Source: a virus. Taken from it: 32,052 nucleotides of DNA. The translations under genes were made by a program, and so were the position numbers. Each line of letters starts with the position of its first letter. Position 1 is the first letter of the stretch. The notes below the pieces were generated by a model. It had not been told where the DNA came from and ran no database searches. It saw nothing but the letters and a program-made list of their open reading frames with translations. The stretch spans positions 1 through 32,052 of the IMG/VR virus record IMGVR_UViG_3300012920_007377; one strand, 5' to 3'. Below are positions 13,610 to 21,687 of this stretch, in pieces.

Positions 13610-13896
13610 CTATGATGTGGGTAGACTACACAGTAGAAAGTGGACCATATGGATTTACAGTACGTGGGGATTGGCCAGGCGAAGTAATGGGCAGAAACCA
13701 AGACGGCAGTTGGGGAGGCAAAAGCCAACCACTGTATAGTCCTGGAGAACATTACATTGTTAACGAAAATGGCTGGCTTGTTAGAAACAAGTTTGAACCA
13801 GGCGATGTATTAATGGTAAATACAGACGGTCACTTAATTAAGGTTGCCGCAGATACATTAGAAGTGGATAAAGATAATGGGAAAGAAAAAGAGTAG
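13606..13896 (+). CDS. Small beta-rich protein, unknown
   Basis: 96 aa, MTMMWVDYTVESGPYGFTVR; start overlaps the preceding stop (ATGA). Has two related units, SPGEHYIVNENGWLVRN and EPGDVLMVNTDGHLIKV, suggesting an internal repeat shared with the preceding protein. No family recognised. Confidence 0.6.
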   Translation: MTMMWVDYTVESGPYGFTVRGDWPGEVMGRNQDGSWGGKSQPLYSPGEHYIVNENGWLVRNKFEPGDVLMVNTDGHLIKVAADTLEVDKDNGKEKE

Positions 13897-14110
13897 AGCT
13901 CAATATGTTAGCAAAGGAATTGTTGGCACAACAAAAAGTCGTAGTAAGAAAGACGCAGATTACGCTAGTCGTAGAATTACAAACCAGTTAAAAGCATTTA
14001 TGGCTGGTAAGAATGTTGTACTTACTATTCCTAACCCTAATACTAATGAAACTAATAAACCCTTTATTAAAGTAAACGCACGTGATGTGTGGAAGTCGCA
14101 AAGACGATAA
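13877..14110 (+). CDS. Small basic protein, unknown
   Basis: 77 aa, MGKKKSRAQYVSKGIVGTTK; strongly basic N-terminal half (SRSKKDADYASRRITNQLKA) likely to touch nucleic acid. Overlaps the preceding gene by 20 bases. From memory, GKKKSRAxYxSKGIVG-type proteins occur in T4-like cyanophages. Confidence 0.65.
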   Translation: MGKKKSRAQYVSKGIVGTTKSRSKKDADYASRRITNQLKAFMAGKNVVLTIPNPNTNETNKPFIKVNARDVWKSQRR

Positions 14111-14111
14111 A

Positions 14112-14405
14112 ATGGATATTACTAGCGTTATAAACCAATATGGTTTTCCTATAGTTGCCGCTGTCGGCATGGGATATTTTATATACTATGTTTGGCAGTG
14201 GGTAACAAAAGAAGTAAAACCTGTATTAGGAGAAGCCAATAAAACACTTATTGGACTTATAGACAGAATACGAATGCTAGATAACGACTTAATACGCCTA
14301 AACCAAAAACTCAATATAGTGCTACAACTTCGAGAACAAGAACTTGAAGAGCTACGTGCAAAAAACAAAAAACTTGTAGAAAAATTAAAGGATACTGACG
14401 ATTGA
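14112..14405 (+). CDS. Membrane-anchored coiled-coil protein, conserved in marine T4-like phages
   Basis: 97 aa from MDITSVINQYGFPIVAAVGM. One span (about 8-28), then TKEVKPVLGEANKTLIGLID and a long coiled coil (IRMLDNDLIRLNQKLNIVLQ, then REQELEELRAKNKKLVEKLK). Size and topology recall spanin-like or holin-associated proteins but no lysis role can be shown. Related in layout to the 13098 gene. Confidence 0.68.
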   Translation: MDITSVINQYGFPIVAAVGMGYFIYYVWQWVTKEVKPVLGEANKTLIGLIDRIRMLDNDLIRLNQKLNIVLQLREQELEELRAKNKKLVEKLKDTDD

Positions 14406-14770
14406 TAGCAACCTTAATGTTCCTGTTTACAATTAAACATAGCATTGCTGATGTTTTTTTGCAAACTTACCATACCGGTGTGGATAAATCAAAATATGTA
14501 AGTTGGAAAGGTCACAGGCACTACATTGAACATGGTGTTTGTACATTTATACTATTAATATTTTTTATTAATCCTATTTTTGCGGCTTTAGCTGCTCTTT
14601 TAGATTATATAATTCACTGGCACGTTGATTGGCTAAAGACAACTTTTTGTCTTCGGGCTGGTATAAAGAGGAATACTCCTTTGTTTTGGCGTATCCATAC
14701 ACTTGATCAGATGGCACACTTTGGTACCTACGGTCTAATAGTTTATTTTGTTCATTTATACGCTTTTTAA
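14402..14770 (+). CDS. DUF3307 membrane protein
   Basis: 122 aa beginning at a TTG (14402) that overlaps the preceding stop, with AAAGGA nine bases upstream; an ATG at 14417 is the alternative. Conserved DUF3307 features: FTIKHSIADVFLQT, HGVCTFILL, LDYIIHWHVDWLK and a final HTLDQMAHFGTYGLIVYFVH (the DQxxH signature). Three or four spans. DUF3307 proteins are common in phages and prophages; function unknown. Convergent with the CHASE2 gene, 29 bases apart. Confidence 0.75.
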   Translation: MIATLMFLFTIKHSIADVFLQTYHTGVDKSKYVSWKGHRHYIEHGVCTFILLIFFINPIFAALAALLDYIIHWHVDWLKTTFCLRAGIKRNTPLFWRIHTLDQMAHFGTYGLIVYFVHLYAF

Positions 14771-14799
14771 GTGCTAGTATGCGTTCTTCTGTAATTAAA

Positions 14800-16854
14800 T
14801 CATTTGCTTGATGCGATAAAGACTCCGTTCCAGTCTTTGGGGAGGTCTTGCGTTTGCATGTAAGCACAACGTTCCATCCACATATCGTAATATCCATCAA
14901 TTTGTCCATCAAACTTTCCTTTGTTTAATGCACACAATTCGCTAGCACGTTTAAAGTCTTGTGCCTTGTAATGTGTGTGCATTAAATCATGTATTTCTCT
15001 GCTTTGTTCATATTGTGCTTTGTATTTTCCAGGATTGTCTAATACTGTGTATATACTAAGTCCAACACTTTTACCTTTTACTTGTAAGTCATCAACTTTA
15101 AGGAAAAAGAAATCATCTTTTGTATGTTTATATGTGGCTTCGCCTACTAGTAACACACATCCATATTCTTTACACTTGCTTTCGATACGGGCGGCTGAGC
15201 TGACGCTGTCCCCCAGTACATCATAACTGTGCCTTGCTGTTGACCCCATTTCTCCAATGTACCCAAGTCCGGAATTAATACCTGCGCCCATTCCAACTGG
15301 AGGCCTACCTTCGCTAGTAATCTTTTCATTAAATTTCTCCACTGCTTTTAGCATGTCGAGTCCACATTGCACCGCTGTTCGTGGGTGCTGTGGATCATCT
15401 ATAGGAGCATTGTGTATGTGCATACTTGCATCTCCTATATACTTAATTATCATTCCGTTGCTGTCTAAAACGGGCTGAGTAATAGCGTCCATGTATCCGT
15501 TCATAACTTTCGTCAATCCCTTTACATCATCTCCAAAACTTTCGCCCAGTGGTGTAAACCCACGCAAGTCACTAAAAACTATGCTTACTTCTTTTTTAAC
15601 CCCTTCTTTGATAAGTGCTGGATTTTCCTGTAGCATTTTAACTACAGTAGGACTTGCATAACCTGCAAACTGCTTTTTAATTGCTTGTTTCTGTAAAAAT
15701 TCATCTAAAAACTTTACAATGTAACGCAATAGTCCTACAACTACAATAAATGCAGCTGGTATAAATCCATCTACTAATATATTTTGTGTTTCAAACATAT
15801 AGTAACTTGTGTAAACAATACCGCCTGTACTGCCTACAAAAAATATTAATCCTATATAAGTCCAACGTGCTAATAATATTACCAGCAATCCTATTATTAC
15901 AATAGCGGCTAATTCTGCCCATGCTTCTGCATCTGGATGTCTGCTAATATTACTTTCATTAAATACTGTACCCAACAAAACTGCTTGCATTTCGTGTCCA
16001 TAAACACTACCTGCGGCTGTTGCAATTGGTTGTGTTGTTCCTGCCGCTGTTGGGCCTACAAATACAATACCTCCTTCAAAGTCGTCAGGTAAACTTAATG
16101 CACTAAGACTAGTACTACGCTGACTCCAGTCTATCCAAACACGCCCTAAATTATCTGTTTGTAAAAATCCATATTGTGGAATACGTAACTTGTCTACTCC
16201 TAGTGGATTTAATTTTATTTGGAAACTTGGATCTCCAGCAAGCACTCGCAACACTTCCATTGTAACATTAGGATACAAAGTATCTCCGCTGTTTAGCACA
16301 AGTGGTGCTCTACGTGTAACACCATCTAATTCAGGAAACGTGTTTATAATACCTGCGCCTACTGCTTTGTTTTCAAGTATAGGCACATTTGCAATAATAC
16401 CTGGCATACTTGGAATAAGGTCTCTGTACTGTGGATTAATAACTGCCGCACCAGGATTAATGGGCTCATTTTTACCTTGTGAACTACCTAGCATACTTAA
16501 AACAACAGGATAGTCTTGCATTAATTGTGCAAGTTCTAGATCCTGTCCACTGCGATCTGTTTCGCTCATTAATACATTAAACACAACAAGTCCTGCATTG
16601 CGTTCGTATAATTGTTTGATTAAATCAGCATAATCGCCACGTGGAAACGGCCACTGTCCATATTGATTTATTGTGGGTTCATCTATGTTAACAGTATAAA
16701 TGTTGTTTAACATAGGCTCTTGGTTCAATATTAGTGTATCAAAATATCTTAATCTTAGACTTTCTACAAAATTAAAGTTAGAATAGAATGTCCAACTAAG
16801 TAATACCAATGCAACTACACTGTATATTGGACTTAGTAAAAGTTTCTTTACCAT
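14800..16854 (-). CDS. CHASE2 sensor fused to class III adenylate-cyclase-like domain
   Basis: 684 aa. N-terminal span (10-26), extracytoplasmic CHASE2 domain (about 35-300: TVNIDEPTINQYGQWPFPR, GGIVFVGPTAAG, VYGHEMQAVLL), three spans (about 312-385), then a class III nucleotide cyclase (about 420-610). Metal aspartates D429 (VFSDLRGFT) and D475 (KYIGDASM), adenine-selecting K471 and D545, and R556 are present, but the transition-state Asn of the usual VNxAxR motif is Ser (VSSAAR, S552). Activity may therefore be reduced or altered. Last gene of the curli-like operon; FecR proteins and CHASE2 cyclases occur together in bacteria, so it may sense the surface module and signal through cAMP. AAAGGAA site. 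Confidence 0.88.
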   Translation of the reverse strand: MVKKLLLSPIYSVVALVLLSWTFYSNFNFVESLRLRYFDTLILNQEPMLNNIYTVNIDEPTINQYGQWPFPRGDYADLIKQLYERNAGLVVFNVLMSETDRSGQDLELAQLMQDYPVVLSMLGSSQGKNEPINPGAAVINPQYRDLIPSMPGIIANVPILENKAVGAGIINTFPELDGVTRRAPLVLNSGDTLYPNVTMEVLRVLAGDPSFQIKLNPLGVDKLRIPQYGFLQTDNLGRVWIDWSQRSTSLSALSLPDDFEGGIVFVGPTAAGTTQPIATAAGSVYGHEMQAVLLGTVFNESNISRHPDAEAWAELAAIVIIGLLVILLARWTYIGLIFFVGSTGGIVYTSYYMFETQNILVDGFIPAAFIVVVGLLRYIVKFLDEFLQKQAIKKQFAGYASPTVVKMLQENPALIKEGVKKEVSIVFSDLRGFTPLGESFGDDVKGLTKVMNGYMDAITQPVLDSNGMIIKYIGDASMHIHNAPIDDPQHPRTAVQCGLDMLKAVEKFNEKITSEGRPPVGMGAGINSGLGYIGEMGSTARHSYDVLGDSVSSAARIESKCKEYGCVLLVGEATYKHTKDDFFFLKVDDLQVKGKSVGLSIYTVLDNPGKYKAQYEQSREIHDLMHTHYKAQDFKRASELCALNKGKFDGQIDGYYDMWMERCAYMQTQDLPKDWNGVFIASSK

Positions 16855-16891
16855 TAATGTATTCCTTTCGGCAACGGTTTACATTAAGTAT

Positions 16892-17212
16892 TTACCATTT
16901 AAATTCGTACCCAAAAACAACTCCTACGTTATCTTCTCCCTCTATTGCAGGTGCAATAAAGAAGTCATCATAAGTTGCTCTCAAGTAAGGCAACACTGGT
17001 GCTGTTGTATAGCCTGTTACTGCGCCTGCTTCCAGACCAATTTCTCCAAACTCCCAGCGTTTGCCTCCGTAAAAACTTACTGCATTTTCACTATTATAGT
17101 ATGCACCTGCTATTGCGCTGTTCTCGGTATAACGCACGTGCGGGTGTATAGCATTATAGTCGTTGTTAAAACCCAAATGTAAACTTAGTGCTAGTCCTAG
17201 TTCAATCATCAT
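16892..17212 (-). CDS. Outer-membrane-barrel-like small protein
   Basis: 106 aa, MMIELGLALSLHLGFNNDYN. Short hydrophobic start without a clear cleavage site, then alternating strands (IHPHVRYTENSAIAGAYYNS, VSFYGGKRWEFGEIGLEAGA, FIAPAIEGEDNVGVVFGYEF) and final KW. Aromatic-ended last strand suggests an outer-membrane beta fold. Overlaps the 48-aa gene by 11 bases. Related-looking proteins occur in cyanophages, from memory. Role in the curli-like operon unknown. Confidence 0.62.
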   Translation of the reverse strand: MMIELGLALSLHLGFNNDYNAIHPHVRYTENSAIAGAYYNSENAVSFYGGKRWEFGEIGLEAGAVTGYTTAPVLPYLRATYDDFFIAPAIEGEDNVGVVFGYEFKW

Positions 17213-17348
17213 AATTTACTGGATTAAACATTTTGTCCCATCTAGGTCCAACTGCTTGCCAGTATTCCTTACTACTATCACTGTATACATTTACACCGTA
17301 TGCTACAAAAAATACAAGAATTAAACATATAACACTACCCTTTAGCAT
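17202..17348 (-). CDS. 48-aa single-span membrane protein
   Basis: Starts MLKGSVICLILVFFVAYGVN, one span (5-20), then SDSSKEYWQAVGPRWDKMFN and PVNYDD. Overlaps the upstream secreted-protein gene by 14 bases and the downstream gene by 11. The conserved-looking tail with WxxVGPRW and NPV suggests it is real. No family recognised. Confidence 0.55.
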   Translation of the reverse strand: MLKGSVICLILVFFVAYGVNVYSDSSKEYWQAVGPRWDKMFNPVNYDD

Positions 17349-17751
17349 CTCTATTATCCCAAGGTGCATTTTCGTAACATCCTGCAGGTAGAGTATCTTT
17401 ATAACTTACTCCTGCTTCGAACCCGCCGGGTGTTTGTTTAATGTATGCACTGTCAAACGGCATTACCCGTGGCTTACCCCAACAGCGATTCATACTCTGT
17501 CCAGGCACTCTGTAACGTGCATTATGTTTTAAGAAGTCTCGTAACTCTTTTAAGTTTTGGGCATTTACTGCCACTCTAAAATCGCTAGCACAAGCCGCGG
17601 CTTTTCTAAAGTCAAAACTATCGAAATTATCGACGCTATAGCCATACTTGGCCAAGCAAAGTTTTGATGCCTCGTTGTTGCTTAACGATTCTGCTGATGC
17701 TGAGGCCACTCCTAACCCTAGCATTAGCACTGTCGCTAATATTGTTTTCAT
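17335..17751 (-). CDS. Secreted Cys-containing protein in curli-like operon
   Basis: 138 aa with signal peptide MKTILATVLMLGLGVASASA cut before ESLSN. Mature part has four Cys (KLCLAKYGYS, AAACASDFRV, SMNRCWGKPR, PAGCYENAPW) likely to pair in the periplasm or outside. It does not resemble CsgE or CsgC. Position between the second curlin-like gene and the CHASE2 end of the operon suggests a role in the same surface module. Function unknown. Confidence 0.65.
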   Translation of the reverse strand: MKTILATVLMLGLGVASASAESLSNNEASKLCLAKYGYSVDNFDSFDFRKAAACASDFRVAVNAQNLKELRDFLKHNARYRVPGQSMNRCWGKPRVMPFDSAYIKQTPGGFEAGVSYKDTLPAGCYENAPWDNRDAKG

Positions 17752-17776
17752 TTTTTTCCACTCTCACTCTTTCTGT

Positions 17777-18559
17777 TCAGTTTTGTACTACGGATACTGA
17801 ACATCCGCCAAATGTTTGACAATTTTGTGTCAAACTATAACTCATAGCACTGCTAGTGCTACTTTGTGTTAAACTTAAATCTGTTCCATAATTACCATCT
17901 AATGTAATTGTTGCTGTATGCCCATATGATTTCTTTTGATGTACAAACACATTGTTATCGTCATTGTTAATAGTCAAATCTAGTGTTTTGTCCTGGTTTG
18001 CTTCTTGCATTACATGTACATTGTTGTCATTACCAGTTATATCTACATCCATATTATGATCGCTTATGCTGTTTTGTGAACGTTGGGATAGTTTTATACT
18101 ATTGTCATTACCATTAACAGACAATTCCATATTATGTCCTCCGTGTTCAACGTTATCATACAACCAATCGTTTGCTGTAATCTTATATCCTTGTCCTAGT
18201 TCCATACTATTGCCTGTTCCTGTTACATCTAAGTCCATTGCGTCTGCATTGCAAAGGCTACCATTATGACATTTTTGTTTTGCAAGCATTGTATTATTGT
18301 TGCCGTCTATAGATAATTCTATTGATGCACCATCTGTTTCTTGGTTAAGTGTAACATCAATATTATCGCCATCTAAACTAACAGGTGCTGTACTCGTGCC
18401 TATAGTGTTATCTTCTCCATCTTGTGTAATAGATAAATTTAGATCGTCCCCTACTTGGTTAATGTAAATATCATTGGAATAAGTTATCGTTGGAACAGCC
18501 ATCATCACACTGAGTAATACTAATCTGATTATTAGTGCTGACCCCCAATTTGTATCCAT
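17777..18559 (-). CDS. Curlin-repeat protein 2 (CsgA/B-like)
   Basis: 260 aa from MDTNWGSALIIRL; the start is uncertain because the frame is open further upstream inside the FecR gene (18586), and MMAVPTITYS at 18505 is also possible. Signal peptide to about TITYS, then mature start NDIYINQVGDDLNLSITQDG. At least seven degenerate repeats with the pattern xLxVxGNDNxxxxxQ (for example LSVNGNDNSIKLSQ and VDITGNDNNVHVMQ), close to the curlin strand-loop-strand Q-x-G-x-N-x5-Q. Mature N-terminus is nearly the same as that of curlin protein 1, so the two are paralogues. Probable amyloid fibre or surface-strand subunit exported by CsgG. Confidence 0.75.
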   Translation of the reverse strand: MDTNWGSALIIRLVLLSVMMAVPTITYSNDIYINQVGDDLNLSITQDGEDNTIGTSTAPVSLDGDNIDVTLNQETDGASIELSIDGNNNTMLAKQKCHNGSLCNADAMDLDVTGTGNSMELGQGYKITANDWLYDNVEHGGHNMELSVNGNDNSIKLSQRSQNSISDHNMDVDITGNDNNVHVMQEANQDKTLDLTINNDDNNVFVHQKKSYGHTATITLDGNYGTDLSLTQSSTSSAMSYSLTQNCQTFGGCSVSVVQN

Positions 18560-19625
18560 AGATTTTAAATTCACTTTGTTGTACATTTAATTCATATCCA
18601 TATTCATCATTCATACGTACTCTTACGTAATTGTTTCCTACTCTATCTTCTCTTTCAAATATCCAGGTTTGTCCATCTTTTTGTAAGTTAATACCAGTTT
18701 CTGCATCAAAGCCTATTGTTGCTCTGTTATTTTGCATAAGAATTGCATTTTGTCTTAAAAGTTCGTCCTCAAATAATCTGCGTAATGCTTCATTTAATTG
18801 ATCTAATATATCGTATAATAGATCTCCTAGTCGCCAGTCCATTTCATCTAGTGCAGTAACCCATAAACTTGCATCATCTAACCAACTGTCACTATCTAAT
18901 AAGTCCACATCTAGCCAATCCAAGCCCAAAAAGTCTGCACGTTTTGCATGCCTATATATAATTTCTTCTGCTTCATCATAAGGATTACGTTTGCGTAATA
19001 TAATCAGATGATTTAGTAATTTTTCGTCTACGTCAATAAGTAGTGGAGGAGAAGGTGGCTGCCAGCGAGTGGTTGTCTGAGTGGATTGAAAGGCTTGATT
19101 CATTACCACTGCCCCAACATCGGTCATCACTTCGATCTCACCTACGTAACACATACCATTTGTGTCACAGCTGGGCAACAGAGTAATCATACTACCACCC
19201 ATCTCATCCACTACCATGACAAAATCCGTACCCCTTACACCGATCGTTGCACTGGGAGTTTGGATTTTGACGTTCTGGCGGCTACGCTTTGCTATTTGTC
19301 CACTAGCATACCTTATACCGCCCAACGTTGCTTTAATTGATAAATTTCCTTTTCCGCTGTTGGGATCATAAACAAATTCATCAATTGTTAGTCTTGCATG
19401 TTCAGTTAAATCTACTCTAGTATCGTCCATAAAATCTAATCGCATGGTGCCTTTGGCTGTAACGGCTGTGTCTTGCATTTCAATACCAACACCATCGCTT
19501 CCAGGAATAGTATCCTTTCCACGTTCGATAGCACCGCTACCTGTCATTTTGCCAATATTACCCGCTGTATTGGCGAACACGGGCGGCACCCATAACAATA
19601 AGATTGTGACGATAACCCAGCGCAT
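18471..19625 (-). CDS. FecR-domain exported protein
   Basis: 384 aa with signal peptide MRWVIVTILLLWVPPVFA. FecR domain at about 40-170: GSDGVGIEMQDTAVTAKGTM, RVDLTEHARLTIDEF and TPSATIGVRGTDFVMVVDEM, the last being the family signature. Two Cys lie in the region after it (PSCDTNGMCYVGE). The C-terminal 190 residues are acidic and then strand-rich, unrecognised. FecR domains normally relay envelope signals; here it sits between two curlin-like genes, one-base TAATG overlap with the first and about 90 bases overlap with the second. Confidence 0.85.
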   Translation of the reverse strand: MRWVIVTILLLWVPPVFANTAGNIGKMTGSGAIERGKDTIPGSDGVGIEMQDTAVTAKGTMRLDFMDDTRVDLTEHARLTIDEFVYDPNSGKGNLSIKATLGGIRYASGQIAKRSRQNVKIQTPSATIGVRGTDFVMVVDEMGGSMITLLPSCDTNGMCYVGEIEVMTDVGAVVMNQAFQSTQTTTRWQPPSPPLLIDVDEKLLNHLIILRKRNPYDEAEEIIYRHAKRADFLGLDWLDVDLLDSDSWLDDASLWVTALDEMDWRLGDLLYDILDQLNEALRRLFEDELLRQNAILMQNNRATIGFDAETGINLQKDGQTWIFEREDRVGNNYVRVRMNDEYGYELNVQQSEFKIYGYKLGVSTNNQISITQCDDGCSNDNLFQ

Positions 19626-20335
19626 TAGTCGCTCTGGGTTATATCTACGTCTTGACTATCTCCGTCAAACGTTGCATTTACTGTTGCATCGTTAACACCA
19701 CTTTGATCTATATCATATGTGCTACCGCCGCCAGTAATGTCAAGTATTACAGTATGTCCAGCACTGTCTCCATTACCATCCATGTCAATGTTTAATGTAT
19801 TACCTTCATCACTATTTGCACTTGTTGTAGCTAAACTATTTGCATTGTTCATTACAACTGTAAGTACTGCACTTGTACCGTCAATATCAGAGTTAATAAT
19901 ATTGTTATCACCTGTTACAGTAAAACTAACTGTTGCACTATCTGCATCCTCATTTTCTCCAATATCAAAGTCAAATGTGTTGTCATTACCAGTTGTTGTT
20001 ATGTTTAATGTTACAGTATCACAATCTCCTGTAGAAGTAGAACTACACTGTAAATCTACTGTGTTAGTGTTACCTGTAAATTGCCAAGTACCAGTGTAAT
20101 CTGTGCCTTTAATTGTTGCCACTATTTCGTTAAAATTACCTGTTTGTGTAATTGCAAAAGTCATATCATCACCAGCCAAAGTCATATCTGCCTGTGATGT
20201 TCCTACTTTGTTATCTTGCCCGTCTTGCGTAATATCTAAATCTAAAGTATCGCCAATTTGATCTATATAAATCTCGTTTGCCAGTACACTTGATCCAGAC
20301 ATTAGCATGAGCATTATTGTTAATATTCTAAGCAT
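19625..20335 (-). CDS. Curlin-repeat protein 1 (CsgA/B-like)
   Basis: 236 aa with signal peptide MLRILTIMLMLMSGSSVLA. Mature part starts NEIYIDQIGDTLDLDITQDG, then repeats such as FAITQTGNFNEIVATI, LNITTTGNDNTFDFDI, SFTVTGDNNIINSDI and ending DVDITQSD. The Q-x-G-x-N and I-x-Q spacing is that of curlin repeats, though degenerate and Asp-rich. Follows csgG after nine bases. Confidence 0.75.
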   Translation of the reverse strand: MLRILTIMLMLMSGSSVLANEIYIDQIGDTLDLDITQDGQDNKVGTSQADMTLAGDDMTFAITQTGNFNEIVATIKGTDYTGTWQFTGNTNTVDLQCSSTSTGDCDTVTLNITTTGNDNTFDFDIGENEDADSATVSFTVTGDNNIINSDIDGTSAVLTVVMNNANSLATTSANSDEGNTLNIDMDGNGDSAGHTVILDITGGGSTYDIDQSGVNDATVNATFDGDSQDVDITQSD

Positions 20336-20344
20336 TTTAGCTCT

Positions 20345-21151
20345 CTACTTTCTGAACTTCCAAAGTCCTTTTCTTTCACCTTCGTATACTAGTTCAACAA
20401 TTCCTGCTTCAATTGCAGCTCGCACTGCATAATTGACTGGTTCATTAACTGAATATCCAGCTTCTGTCTCTACTAGTTTTGTTCCCATGTCGAGGAACTT
20501 AAAAACATCTGCACCGCTTCTATGACTGGCTATTGTCTTTTGCGTGGCAATGCTCATTAATACTCTACCTGTACTGACGCTTACTAGCCTCATACTAACA
20601 GTTACAGTATCTACTCGATACTCAGTCTGAGTACCAATTCCTAAATAACGTGCGCCTGCACCTCCTACTACGTTGTTGCTATCGTATCCTACTATTCCAC
20701 CTTCTAGAATAATACCTGCAAACAACATAGGCTTTAACGGTGTAGGCCCTCTTTTAATTTCTTTTTCATAAACTTCTCGTGTATTACGAATCAATTGACG
20801 TTCTTTAATCAAATGATCCATTCCAATGCGTTCTACAACTTCGAACCAGCCTTCGTTACCTACTGTTTGTAGGCCCTGAATAACCCATACTTCTGCACCT
20901 TGCGTAACTGCACTTGATAGGTTTGCTATTCTGTCGTTGGGTTTTCGTTGTCCAGTTTTGTCAGTAAATCCATATACAGCAATTGTAATCTTTTTGCCTT
21001 CTATAGGAGGAACTGCACTCAACATGTGTTTAACAGGACTATCCTGCCTAGTAGGCGGTTCGCCTATAGGAACACTACGATCTTTGAAATAACTTATGTT
21101 ACTACATCCTGACAGTAGTATAACTGTCAACAACGCAAATAATGTACGCAT
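20345..21151 (-). CDS. csgG: Curli secretion channel lipoprotein CsgG
   Basis: 268 aa (E. coli CsgG is 277). Lipobox LLSGC with acylated Cys16. Conserved CsgG blocks: VYGFTDKTGQRKP, GWFEVVERIGMDHLIKERQL, AGIILEGGIVGYDSNNVVGG, GARYLGIGTQTEYRVDTVTV, LVSVSTGRVLMS, SIATQKTI and a C-terminal GLWKFRK. The known role is a nonameric outer-membrane pore that exports curlin subunits. TAATG overlap with csgF. Confidence 0.94.
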   Translation of the reverse strand: MRTLFALLTVILLSGCSNISYFKDRSVPIGEPPTRQDSPVKHMLSAVPPIEGKKITIAVYGFTDKTGQRKPNDRIANLSSAVTQGAEVWVIQGLQTVGNEGWFEVVERIGMDHLIKERQLIRNTREVYEKEIKRGPTPLKPMLFAGIILEGGIVGYDSNNVVGGAGARYLGIGTQTEYRVDTVTVSMRLVSVSTGRVLMSIATQKTIASHRSGADVFKFLDMGTKLVETEAGYSVNEPVNYAVRAAIEAGIVELVYEGERKGLWKFRK

Positions 21152-21615
21152 TAAAAATTAAACTCCCCAGCACCTGGGATAGTGATAGTGGTTGTAGTTC
21201 CTTCGTCGTCTATAATTTCAAGGGTAATGCTTCCTGTGGTTTCGTCTTTGATCCATGTAATAGTAGAACCTTCAATTTCTGCTGTTCCTGTTGTTGCACA
21301 ATTTGTACTACAATCAGCAAACATTGCATCCACCATCTGTTTAGATAGTGTAGCATAAATTCTAGACTCAACGTTTTTAAGGAATTTGTTTAAAGTAGTA
21401 TTTTCCAGCTCACGCTCAATACGTGCTAGCTCAGACTTTCGCGCATCTGCTAACTCTTTTTTGCGATTAAACTGTAACTGTTCTACACTAAGCACGTGTG
21501 TACTATATCCATTACCGTAATGGAATGCTGGACTTTTAAACTGCCAACTCATCTCACTATGTGCTGATGTAACCACTAGGCAGAAACCTAGCGTCAATAA
21601 TACTAATTTTTTCAC
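21151..21615 (-). CDS. csgF: Curli assembly factor CsgF
   Basis: 154 aa beginning at a GTG codon with GGAGAG upstream. Signal peptide MKKLVLLTLGFCLVVTSAHS, then SWQFKSPAFHYGNGYSTHVL, the counterpart of the CsgF N-terminus that plugs into the CsgG pore. A helical middle (LQFNRKKELADARKSELARI) and a beta C-terminus (EGSTITWIKDETTGSITLEI) follow. First gene of the operon, with CTAAATA 18-24 bases upstream. CsgE is not found in the window. Confidence 0.9.
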   Translation of the reverse strand: MKKLVLLTLGFCLVVTSAHSEMSWQFKSPAFHYGNGYSTHVLSVEQLQFNRKKELADARKSELARIERELENTTLNKFLKNVESRIYATLSKQMVDAMFADCSTNCATTGTAEIEGSTITWIKDETTGSITLEIIDDEGTTTTITIPGAGEFNF

Positions 21616-21632
21616 TCTTCACTCTCCGTTTG

Positions 21633-21639
21633 TATTTAG
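21633..21639 (-). promoter_or_regulatory. Late promoter motif CTAAATA for the curli-like operon
   Basis: Minus strand GAGCTAAATACAAACGGAGAG. CTAAATA is the form of the late motif described in T4-like cyanophages. Its place directly before the csgF ribosome-binding site implies late expression of the operon. Confidence 0.55.
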
Positions 21640-21687
21640 CTCAAATGGAGAATTAAATGGTAATATATCTAATTTTCAGGGGAAAAT

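Noticed and set aside
14574-14912. Minus-strand frame of 112 codons with a charged helical look
   Set aside because: It is antisense to the C-terminal half of the DUF3307 gene, whose conserved motifs are clear, and its start overlaps the CHASE2 gene. The hydrophilic look is expected for the complement of a membrane-protein gene.
17410-17445. TTCGAACCC string resembling a tRNA T loop
   Set aside because: It lies inside the secreted Cys-protein gene and no acceptor or anticodon stem can be built around it.
19693-20099. Plus-strand frames opposite curlin-repeat protein 1
   Set aside because: Low-complexity complement of the repeat gene, with no start signals and no motifs.
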